Program-made: the position numbers and the translations under genes
Origin: a virus
Virus record (IMG/VR): IMGVR_UViG_3300030329_005440
Coordinates: 1-21,879 of that record
Length of the DNA stretch: 21,879 nucleotides
Strand: one strand, 5' to 3'
Shown: positions 1 through 4,710 of the stretch, piece by piece
Position numbering within the stretch: the first letter of the stretch is position 1
Layout of the letters: the number at the start of each line of letters is the position of its first letter
The notes under the pieces: model-generated
What the model saw: only the letters and a program-made list of their open reading frames with translations
What the model was told of the DNA's origin: nothing
Database searches by the model: none

Positions 1-344
1 TTGGTAATCTTGTAAAAATCAACATTTGTTTGGTCATAGCCCCAACTGCTCACATAGATGTCGCCAACCTTCGCGCTGTGCACAAAAGCTTTGGCCTTTT
101 GTCTCCGATCAACAACGGCCTTCTCCCAAGCCCTTATGCTTTCAAAAAACTTCTGCATTTTGGTATGAGCACCTTCTAAAGTCTTATAGGTGTAGTGAAA
201 ATCTGGCTTGGTTCTTTTGCCACCGAAACCCATGAGCGTGACGTAGGGGCCGTAGTCCCTTAAATAAACAACGGCGGTGCTTTCGGCGTCCTTGTGCTGG
301 ACGGCTTTCTTATCGATCCAAAAATCTCTCGTTAATTTTTTCAT
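1..344 (-). CDS. Conserved phage/plasmid-type protein of unknown function (3' end outside window)
   Basis: This minus-strand frame is open from an ATG at 344 to the window edge, about 114 codons, and its C-terminus is missing. The ATG is preceded on its own strand by AAAGGGAAA, a good ribosome binding site. The protein starts MKKLTRDFWIDKKAV and has a recognisable late block, GDIYVSSWGYDQTNVDFYKI. From memory, that block recurs in small uncharacterised proteins of phages and conjugative plasmids, sometimes beside ArdC-like antirestriction proteins. No enzyme motif or membrane segment is visible. It is the only leftward gene here and is divergent from the replication block. It shares with the 471-647 gene a short intergenic region containing a palindrome, so it may be a regulated early or accessory gene. 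The gene call is firm; the function is unknown. Confidence 0.8.
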   Translation of the reverse strand, partial: MKKLTRDFWIDKKAVQHKDAESTAVVYLRDYGPYVTLMGFGGKRTKPDFHYTYKTLEGAHTKMQKFFESIRAWEKAVVDRRQKAKAFVHSAKVGDIYVSSWGYDQTNVDFYKIT

Positions 345-374
345 TTGTTTCCCTTTCGTTAACTTGGCGATTTG

Positions 375-395
375 TGTACGTCAACTCAACGTACA
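375..395. promoter_or_regulatory. Perfect inverted repeat, candidate operator between divergent genes
   Basis: TGTACGT (375-381) is followed by 7 nt and then ACGTACA (389-395), a perfect 7-bp inverted repeat. It lies in the 126-bp gap between the leftward gene starting at 344 and the rightward ribbon-helix-helix gene starting at 471. A GATAAT hexamer at 403-408 could be a rightward -10 box, which would place the palindrome over its -35 region. No good -35 is visible. A dimeric repressor site is the simplest reading, and the adjacent ribbon-helix-helix protein is the obvious candidate ligand. This is inferred from position and symmetry only. Confidence 0.5.
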
Positions 396-470
396 GGTGC
401 ATGATAATGCAGAATGCGATACTGTGTCAAGAGGCCAGATGTTATTTCTAGCTTTTGAGGAGATTTGATC

Positions 471-647
471 ATGCGACAAGGGCAATTTTACGTGCGTTTA
501 CCGCAATCTGTTTTTGAAAAAATAAAACAAATTTGTGATGAGCAAGAACGAAGTTATAACTACGTTGTAACGCGTTTCATTGAGCAAGGGGTGCGACGGT
601 ATACCGGAGCTCAAAGTCTGATGCGGGAGAAGCAGGACAATGAGTAA
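471..647 (+). CDS. Small ribbon-helix-helix (Arc/MetJ-fold) DNA-binding protein
   Basis: The product is 58 residues. The ATG at 471 is chosen over an in-frame TTG at 465 because GAGGAG at 457-462 lies 8 nt upstream of the ATG. The whole protein fits one ribbon-helix-helix unit: a short N-terminal strand (QFYVRLP, about residues 4-10), a first helix (VFEKIKQICDEQE), then RSYNYVVTRFIEQGVRRY as the second helix, starting at a serine as in Arc-type repressors. Such proteins act as dimers, with the strand in the major groove. The gene follows the palindrome at 375-395 and overlaps the next gene by 8 nt, so it probably controls itself and the downstream replication genes. The fold assignment is by pattern only; the target is inference. 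Confidence 0.7.
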   Translation: MRQGQFYVRLPQSVFEKIKQICDEQERSYNYVVTRFIEQGVRRYTGAQSLMREKQDNE

Positions 648-975
648 GTACCGGGCCGTTCGCACTGTGGTTGATGGCATTACTTTTGACAGTAAAAAGG
701 AAGCGGCTTATTACAAGCAATTGAAGGTGATGGAAGCTGGCGGTTTTGCGAAAGACATTCGCTTGCAACCAAAGTTTGATTGCGTGGTGAATGGAAAAAA
801 GATCTGCACCTATCGAGCTGACTTTGAATACCTCGCCGCTGACCCAGTTGATCCGATTAAAGGGGAGCTCAATGTTCGCCGCATTGTGGACGTGAAAGGC
901 TATAAAACGCCGATTTATAAACTTAAAAAAAAGTTGGTTGAGGCAATCCACAATGTTGATATTATCGAAGTCTAG
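640..975 (+). CDS. DUF1064-family phage protein, putative PD-(D/E)XK nuclease
   Basis: The 111-residue product has the usual length and pattern of DUF1064. It shows VVDGITFDSKKEAAYY (residues 10-25), then LQPKF, then YRADFEY around Asp61, then IVDVKGYKTPIYKLKKKL (residues 82-99). In this family the acidic residue before the second strand and the D/E-x-K that follows (here Asp84-Val-Lys86) are taken as a PD-(D/E)XK-type metal site. A role as a phage endonuclease, possibly a Holliday junction resolvase, has been proposed but is not shown here. The ATG at 640 overlaps the previous gene by 8 nt, with GAGAAGCAGG upstream. It sits at the head of the replication block, which fits a DNA-processing role. 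Family call strong, activity inferred. Confidence 0.85.
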   Translation: MSKYRAVRTVVDGITFDSKKEAAYYKQLKVMEAGGFAKDIRLQPKFDCVVNGKKICTYRADFEYLAADPVDPIKGELNVRRIVDVKGYKTPIYKLKKKLVEAIHNVDIIEV

Positions 976-984
976 GAGTCCGCT

Positions 985-1554
985 GTGAGAGCCGGGCAGT
1001 TTCCCGCCCTAGGCGCTCACCGCCCCCAGTTCTGGCGAGCTGGGGCTGCGGGCTCCTTCGACCCGGCTGTATTCCGGGAAAAGAAACAGGCCGGGCAAAG
1101 CTTCGAGCAGACCGTCAAATCCTATTTTGAGGCGCAGGGATTTCAGTGCTGGAAGGATAAGGGCGACGACGCCAAGTACGATCTGAATGTGCTGGTCCCT
1201 ATTCCTCTGTGGGGAACCGTCAAACTGACGTGCGAAATTAAAGCTGACTTCGAGGCCGTGAAAACCGGCCGCCTGGCCCTGCAAATGCTCGAGCGAACGG
1301 CCGGGGGTAAGGTCCGAGCGTGTGGTATCCATCCGAAAGGACCGCGCCCTGATATTTGGATTCATGGCATTGGTGACCCGGACATTAATGAAATGTGGAT
1401 CATTCGTTTAGGAATTATTCATAGCTGCGCATCGATAGCTAAAAAGTCCTGGGCAAAAAACCTATCACCGATGGGGCAGTCGAAGGCCAGAGGGATCTTT
1501 ATGCCTTTAGATGAAGCCCGTAAAACTGTGGGCGGGCAATGGGTGACATTGTGA
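985..1554 (+). CDS. Putative PD-(D/E)XK nuclease-like protein
   Basis: The product is 189 residues from a GTG start at 985, chosen because AGGAG (974-978) sits 6 nt upstream and no ATG is suitable. The central part reads FEQTVKSYFEAQGF, DDAKYDL, then KLTCEIKADFEAVKTGRLALQ. A glutamate in the first helix (Glu41), Asp66, and Glu84-Ile-Lys86 give the E..D..ExK arrangement of PD-(D/E)XK nucleases. This layout also occurs in phage proteins of about this size that read D..ExK..KTGN. The N-terminal 30 residues are encoded by unusually GC-rich, hairpin-prone DNA (for example CCCCAG at 1024-1029 with CTGGGG at 1040-1045) and have no recognisable domain. The gene overlaps the next one by 16 nt. A recombination or repair nuclease is plausible; substrate unknown. 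Confidence 0.6.
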   Translation: MRAGQFPALGAHRPQFWRAGAAGSFDPAVFREKKQAGQSFEQTVKSYFEAQGFQCWKDKGDDAKYDLNVLVPIPLWGTVKLTCEIKADFEAVKTGRLALQMLERTAGGKVRACGIHPKGPRPDIWIHGIGDPDINEMWIIRLGIIHSCASIAKKSWAKNLSPMGQSKARGIFMPLDEARKTVGGQWVTL

Positions 1555-2543
1555 ATCAGAAACTCGAGCTGGAGCGCGACAAGATCCATAGAGCCCCAAC
1601 CGGCTTTGGGAACGGTGAAAGCCCGGGACCTGTTGTCGTCACTCCAGGTCGGGCCCTTGTTGATTTGAGGTTCAATCAGTTCCCAGCGACGTATCGGTGT
1701 CTAGCTCTGTGTTGCAGTTATGCGTGTAGTCATACCGGGGTTTTCTTTCCGAATCAAAGCACGATGGCTAAACAATTACAAGTGTGTCAGCAGACCATCA
1801 GCCACCATATGCGGAAGCTTGTTGAGTGGGGATATGTGCAAAAGCTGATAAAGGAATACCCGTTAAGACAGAACGCCAGGAAAGGCGCAACGTGGCGCGT
1901 GTTGTTCGATCCTGATCGGGACCTCAAAGAGATTCTATCTACCCTACCAGCGGACAAGAGGCCCGAGTGGTTGGATGAAGCTGAGGCCAATAAAACCTTA
2001 GCAGCAATGACGAGTAAGCGCCCGATAGCGAAGAGAGGCAATAAGACGGCCGATGCGGCGATCAAACAAGTAAAGGCAGCTTTAGGTATCAGTGAGCCAG
2101 CCAAAGGCTTCAGCAGCCCCGAGAAGCTGGTTAAAGAGACTGTCAATAAGCTTGTGGATAACTCTAGCTTAACAACAAGTGCTACGTACCCCAATGCGTA
2201 TAACCAGGTAGAAAAGAAGCCTAGTGTTACGCACCCCAGTACGTATCAGTCTACGCACTCCAATACGTGCATAACTAACCAATATAACTATAATAAAAAC
2301 CCTAAAAACGAAATTGTGGATAAATTGATATATGAGTATGCACGCCTGTGCGAGCAGGTGTACAGGCAGCCATGGCATCAAGACCAGAAGCAACGACATT
2401 TTGCCGCACAACTAGCTGACAAGGGGATCACGGTTGACTGGTTTAGGGGTACAGCACGAGACATACTTCAGACCAGGCTATCGAAAGGTAGCCCGCCCCC
2501 ACAAAGCCTCGCCTATTTTGTGAAGGTGTACGAAGATGTCTAA
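1539..2543 (+). CDS. Winged-helix replication initiator (lambda O-like role), containing the origin
   Basis: The product is 334 residues. The start is not certain: ATG 1539 or the in-frame GTG 1551, neither with a strong ribosome binding site. Residues about 50-122 form a winged helix-turn-helix: a helix with clustered Cys, then TMAKQLQVCQQTISHHMRKLVEWGYV, where residues about 83-98 would be the recognition helix, followed by a basic wing (PLRQNARKGATWRV). Residues 127-215 are charged and linker-like. Residues 216-245 are Thr/Ser/Asn/Tyr-rich and are encoded by the iterons. The C-terminal domain (from about 255) is helical, with KLIYEYARLCEQVY and QSLAYFVKVYEDV. An N-terminal DNA-binding domain, iterons in the middle of the gene and a C-terminal partner-binding domain match the layout of lambda O and similar initiators. 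It overlaps the next small gene by 8 nt. No helicase or loader is in this window. Initiator role likely, not proven. Confidence 0.75.
   Translation: MGDIVNQKLELERDKIHRAPTGFGNGESPGPVVVTPGRALVDLRFNQFPATYRCLALCCSYACSHTGVFFPNQSTMAKQLQVCQQTISHHMRKLVEWGYVQKLIKEYPLRQNARKGATWRVLFDPDRDLKEILSTLPADKRPEWLDEAEANKTLAAMTSKRPIAKRGNKTADAAIKQVKAALGISEPAKGFSSPEKLVKETVNKLVDNSSLTTSATYPNAYNQVEKKPSVTHPSTYQSTHSNTCITNQYNYNKNPKNEIVDKLIYEYARLCEQVYRQPWHQDQKQRHFAAQLADKGITVDWFRGTARDILQTRLSKGSPPPQSLAYFVKVYEDV
2153..2161 (-). promoter_or_regulatory. Perfect DnaA box (left)
   Basis: TGTGGATAA on the plus strand is the exact complement of the consensus DnaA box TTATCCACA. It lies 22 nt before the first iteron and has the same orientation as the box at 2315-2323. 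A perfect 9-mer is expected less than once in a window this size. Confidence 0.65.
2183..2269 (+). repeat. Three 18-bp palindromic iterons
   Basis: Copies lie at 2183-2200, 2228-2245 and 2252-2269 and fit TACGYA-CYCCAR-TRCGTR. Each is an imperfect palindrome: hexamer arms of the form TACGYA/TRCGTR around a 6-nt core. Start-to-start spacings are 45 and 24 nt, both multiples of three, so all copies are read in one phase and encode T-(Y/H)-(P/S)-(N/S)-(A/T)-(Y/C). The symmetry within each unit is a DNA-level feature and points to protein binding sites rather than only a peptide repeat. Confidence 0.75.
2315..2323 (-). promoter_or_regulatory. Perfect DnaA box (right), inside the AT-rich stretch
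   Basis: A second exact complement of TTATCCACA (TGTGGATAA on the plus strand), 46 nt after the last iteron and within the AT-rich segment. Together with the left box it brackets the iterons. Confidence 0.65.
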
Positions 2544-2706
2544 AGGCCAGAGGTTCCATTGGCCTTTATACACCCTGCCAGCGCCAGGAAAAAGTTTCGT
2601 TTTACCAGCAGACCCACCCTTACCCCCCCGCCCCCTGCTGTGTACGTGGGGGGTTCCCACAACTATTTTTCCAACTTACCATACGGGAGTTTACTATGCA
2701 CCTTGA
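2536..2706 (+). CDS. Small protein of 56 residues, unknown function
   Basis: The ATG at 2536 overlaps the stop of the initiator gene (ATGTCTAA), with GAAGG upstream (2522-2526). The frame stays open to a TGA at 2704-2706, which overlaps the start of the next gene by 11 nt. The first 25 residues (MSKGQRFHWPLYTLPAPGKSF, then VLPA) resemble a type of small phage protein with a pattern like (F/W)P-x3-L-x2-G-x-SF-x-VPA. The second half is proline-rich and looks less conserved. It is read through a C7 run (2623-2629), so a one-base length error there could have changed the true C-terminus. Tight coupling to both neighbours is the main support. It is too short for many gene finders. Confidence 0.5.
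   Translation: MSKGQRFHWPLYTLPAPGKSFVLPADPPLPPRPLLCTWGVPTTIFPTYHTGVYYAP
2541..2568 (+). other. Hairpin over the initiator stop codon
   Basis: TAAAGGCCA (2541-2549) pairs perfectly with TGGCCTTTA (2560-2568) around a 10-nt loop. There is no following T run, so it is not a standard intrinsic terminator. It lies just inside the 56-residue gene and could affect coupling or message stability. Confidence 0.35.
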
Positions 2707-2941
2707 TGCACTTACAGTACGCGAATACACCGCACAGGACGGTTCTCAGAAAAAGAATTGGACCAAGCTTGGCAAAGCTTTTCAAAGCAAAACAGGCGGC
2801 TACACCGTGGTTTTAGACGCCATGCCGGCCCCTGCTGAAGGCCAATACAAGATTATTCTAAAAGAGCCCAAAGACTTTGGAGATTCTCCACCCCCTGCTT
2901 CCAAACAGCAAAGTAACGACGACGAGGACTGGAATATCTAA
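2696..2941 (+). CDS. Small conserved phage protein with acidic C-terminal tip
   Basis: The product is 81 residues, starting at ATG 2696 with GGGAG in the upstream leader. The core (LTVREYTAQDGSQKKNWTKLG, then YTVVLDAMPAPAEGQYKIILKEP) has the strand-rich pattern of a small beta protein; I recall similar small proteins in other phage replication regions, without a known function. The tail is disordered and ends in DDEDWNI, an acidic stretch followed by an aromatic and a hydrophobic residue. Single-stranded DNA-binding proteins such as E. coli SSB and T7 gp2.5 also end in an acidic tip with an aromatic residue, and this gene directly follows the initiator. That makes a DNA-binding or replisome-contact role possible but unproven. 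Its stop overlaps the next start (TAATG). Confidence 0.75.
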   Translation: MHLDALTVREYTAQDGSQKKNWTKLGKAFQSKTGGYTVVLDAMPAPAEGQYKIILKEPKDFGDSPPPASKQQSNDDEDWNI

Positions 2942-3336
2942 TGGCCTTCGAGCTTTTTTGCCTCGCATTGATTTTATACCACGAAGCCCGTGGCGAGCCA
3001 AGAGTCGGCCAACTGGCGGTTGCTGAAGTTGTTCTAAACCGCGTTCAAGATGATCGCTACCCAGATAGCATTTGCGAAGTGATGGAGCAGAAACACGCCG
3101 GTGTATGTCATTTTTCCTTCTGGTGCGATGACATCTCCGACACACCTCAAGATGAGGATCTTTTCAAACAAATGCGTGAAGTTGCCTGGTCAATGTTCTA
3201 CAGCTTCCCGGACATAAAGCTTGTTGAGGGTGCGACTCACTACCATCATGTTGACGTTTCGCCACGATGGGCCTGGACACTCACCCCGGTTGCTCGCATT
3301 GACAACCACATTTTCTATCGATGGGATCAACCATGA
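2941..3336 (+). CDS. SleB-family cell wall hydrolase (endolysin candidate)
   Basis: The product is 131 residues. LALILYHEARGEPRVGQLAVAEVVLNRV (residues 8-35) is the hallmark block of the SleB/CwlJ hydrolase_2 family, with the presumed catalytic glutamate in YHEARGE (Glu15; Glu19 is also conserved). The following YPDSICEVM and HFSFWCDD blocks also fit. These enzymes cleave peptidoglycan; in phages of this kind the protein serves as an endolysin. The length is essentially the catalytic domain alone. No secretion signal or anchor is evident, and no holin or spanin is recognisable nearby, so release would need a holin outside this window. The start overlaps the previous stop (TAATG), and the end overlaps the methyltransferase start (ATGA). 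Confidence 0.88.
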   Translation: MAFELFCLALILYHEARGEPRVGQLAVAEVVLNRVQDDRYPDSICEVMEQKHAGVCHFSFWCDDISDTPQDEDLFKQMREVAWSMFYSFPDIKLVEGATHYHHVDVSPRWAWTLTPVARIDNHIFYRWDQP

Positions 3337-4223
3337 AAGTTATCGATCTATTCAGTGGCATTGGTGGATTTTCGCTAGGGTTGGAAGCTGTTGGTTTCCA
3401 AACAGTCCAGTTTGTGGAACAAGACCCTTTTTGCCAAAAGGTTTTGAAACATCACTGGTCGCACGTTCCGATTCATTCTGATATAAGGACTTTCGATGGC
3501 AAAAGACACAAAGACATTGGACTTATTTGCGGCGGCTTCCCCTGCCAAGGATTTTCGGTCGCAGGAAAGCAACGAGGAGTCGAAGATGACCGTTATCTCT
3601 GGCCGGAAATGTTGCGGACAATCTGCGATGTTGAACCGCGGTACGTCCTTGGCGAGAACGTTCCTGGAATCGTCAATTTGGCACTCGACCAGGTGTACGC
3701 TGATCTGGAAAAGTCATATGAGGTCACAGTATTCAATTTACCAGCTCTTGCCGCAGATGCACTCCACCGCAGAGAAAGAATCTTCATCATTGGGGTCAGA
3801 AAAGATTTGGCCTACGCCTCGTGCAGCCGAACCCGGAAGGACAAGCGAAGGTTTTGGTCGGGGTCTGAAAGAATTGGTGGAGGGAAAAAAACAATTGAAA
3901 AAACTTTGGCCGACTCTGACAGTGTCCGATTCCAACGGAGCACCAAAAAATCGGTTTTGGGGAAGCCCGACTTACAGAGGAAACTTGGACGAGGCGGTTC
4001 GGACAAAAGAATCGGACGGACAAATGAGTTACCAGTGGGTCACTTGGTTGATGGGATTTCCAGAGGGTTGGCTCGATTTGAATGGCCGGAAGAAAAGTTA
4101 CCGAGACTTGCCACTAATGAAAAAAATCGAGGACAAAAATTGAAGGGGCTGGGGAACGCTGTTGTTCCACCTCTAATTGCAAAAATCGGAAGTCTAATTA
4201 TGAACCATAATCAAAATGGCTGA
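3333..4223 (+). CDS. DNA (cytosine-5) methyltransferase
   Basis: The product is 296 residues. ATG 3333 is preferred to the in-frame ATG 3321 because it forms an ATGA overlap with the previous stop and gives the canonical start MKVIDLFSGIGGFSLGLE. Motifs run in order: motif I LFSGIGG (S-adenosylmethionine binding), motif IV GGFPCQGFSVAG with the catalytic Cys71, motif VI ENV (108-110), motif VIII RRERIFIIG, and motif X GLGNAVVPPLIAKIG (around 273-287). All catalytic blocks are present, so an active C5 methylase is likely. The target recognition region (about 155-265) is short, so specificity cannot be read. From nt 3496 to 4143 the same DNA is also open in the +1 frame with recognisable motifs (see the overlapping gene). 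A probable role is protection from host restriction; no cognate endonuclease is seen. Confidence 0.93.
   Translation: MKVIDLFSGIGGFSLGLEAVGFQTVQFVEQDPFCQKVLKHHWSHVPIHSDIRTFDGKRHKDIGLICGGFPCQGFSVAGKQRGVEDDRYLWPEMLRTICDVEPRYVLGENVPGIVNLALDQVYADLEKSYEVTVFNLPALAADALHRRERIFIIGVRKDLAYASCSRTRKDKRRFWSGSERIGGGKKTIEKTLADSDSVRFQRSTKKSVLGKPDLQRKLGRGGSDKRIGRTNELPVGHLVDGISRGLARFEWPEEKLPRLATNEKNRGQKLKGLGNAVVPPLIAKIGSLIMNHNQNG
3485..3489 (+). promoter_or_regulatory. Shine-Dalgarno of the overprinted gene
   Basis: AAGGA is followed by a 6-nt spacer and ATG 3496. It lies inside the methyltransferase coding sequence, where it has no other evident role, and it supports independent translation of the +1 frame. 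Confidence 0.6.
3496..4143 (+). CDS. Overprinted gene in the +1 frame of the methyltransferase (methylase-tail-like family)
   Basis: The frame is open for 215 codons, entirely inside the methyltransferase gene, with an AAGGA ribosome binding site 6 nt before the ATG. The protein begins with TLDLFAAASPAKDFRSQES, has CGQSAMLNRGTSLARTFLESS and WHSTRCTLIWK, then two WPT blocks (IWPTPRA at 104-110 and LWPTLTVSD at 137-145), and ends with WVTWLMGFPEGW (181-192). I recall these as the hallmark motifs of a phage and bacterial family, usually annotated as DNA methylase or hypothetical, with repeated LWPTPTASD and a terminal NPEWVEWLMGFPIGW. A chance frame should not carry them. The methylase frame reads the same DNA as LAYAS, LADSDS and LVDGISRG, also familiar from methylase C-termini. 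Function unknown; a translated product is inferred. Confidence 0.6.
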   Translation: MAKDTKTLDLFAAASPAKDFRSQESNEESKMTVISGRKCCGQSAMLNRGTSLARTFLESSIWHSTRCTLIWKSHMRSQYSIYQLLPQMHSTAEKESSSLGSEKIWPTPRAAEPGRTSEGFGRGLKELVEGKKQLKKLWPTLTVSDSNGAPKNRFWGSPTYRGNLDEAVRTKESDGQMSYQWVTWLMGFPEGWLDLNGRKKSYRDLPLMKKIEDKN

Positions 4224-4710
4224 CAAAAAAACAACAACCAAACCAAAAATCAAGCGAGGTCCGCTCAAACATTTTGGTGGCATCCGAAAACTTTCCCAGC
4301 GCGCCGCCGGGAGTGAAATCATCCATCGATCAAGGGACCGTATCGCCAACGACCTACTTGCTCTGTGGAACGCAAAGATAACCGATGTTGTTGTTTGGGA
4401 CGATACCGGCCAAAACTTTGCTGTGAAACCCATGAAGGAGATCCCCGAAGCGGTCCAGGCAAACATCAAGCGCATCAGGATTCAACCGAACAAAGATGGA
4501 TTGCCCCCGACCATTGACGTGGAAATGTGGGACAAGATGAAAATTGGTCAAATACTGGCCAAAAGTGCAGGGCTGTTGGAGCAAGAAAAGCATTCTGATA
4601 CCCCTGCTGTTATTGACGTAAAAATGGTGGGCCCTGATGAAAAAGATACCAAAATCGATGAATCTGGACTTCTCCAGGAGTCCGACGATCTGGAAATTCC
4701 TAAACGATGA
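4216..4710 (+). CDS. terS: Terminase small subunit
   Basis: The product is 164 residues. It is located directly before the large subunit and overlaps the methyltransferase by 8 nt. After a lysine-rich leader (GPLKHFGGIRKL), the blocks ANDLLALWNAKITDVVVWDD, IPEAVQANIKRIRIQ, TIDVEMWDKMKIGQILAKSAGLL match the end of the terminase_2 type small subunit seen in many podo- and siphoviruses. The small subunit forms a ring that recognises the packaging site on phage DNA and stimulates the large subunit. The usual N-terminal helix-turn-helix is not clearly visible in this short protein, so recognition may depend on a reduced domain. There is little sign of a ribosome binding site, and translation is probably coupled to the upstream gene. 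Confidence 0.75.
   Translation: MADKKTTTKPKIKRGPLKHFGGIRKLSQRAAGSEIIHRSRDRIANDLLALWNAKITDVVVWDDTGQNFAVKPMKEIPEAVQANIKRIRIQPNKDGLPPTIDVEMWDKMKIGQILAKSAGLLEQEKHSDTPAVIDVKMVGPDEKDTKIDESGLLQESDDLEIPKR

Larger units (their letters stand above)
2153..2340. other. Candidate phage replication origin (iterons, AT-rich region, two DnaA boxes)
   Basis: Within the initiator gene, in order: a perfect DnaA box (2153-2161), three 18-bp iterons (2183-2269), a stretch of about 22% GC by hand count (2281-2340), and within that stretch a second perfect DnaA box (2315-2323). This is the classical arrangement of an iteron origin with an adjacent unwinding element, as in lambda, but with host DnaA boxes added as in many plasmid origins. 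The initiator encoded by the same gene would bind the iterons, melt the AT-rich part and recruit the host or phage helicase. Everything listed is seen directly; origin activity is inference. Confidence 0.7.

Noticed and set aside
26-468. Plus-strand open frames over the first 470 bases
   Set aside because: They are opposite a well-supported minus-strand gene or cover the divergent gap; composition and start contexts do not support them.
577-951. Long minus-strand open frame opposite the DUF1064 gene
   Set aside because: It is the antisense of a gene with clear family motifs, has no ribosome binding site and no recognisable protein pattern.
985-1090. GC-rich hairpin-forming stretch as a structured RNA or terminator
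   Set aside because: There is no T run, and a GTG start with AGGAG precedes it in frame with a long gene; coding sequence is the simpler explanation.
2559-2816. Plus-strand open frame overlapping the 56-residue gene and the start of the next gene
   Set aside because: It has no ribosome binding site and overlaps two better-supported frames that are coupled at both ends.
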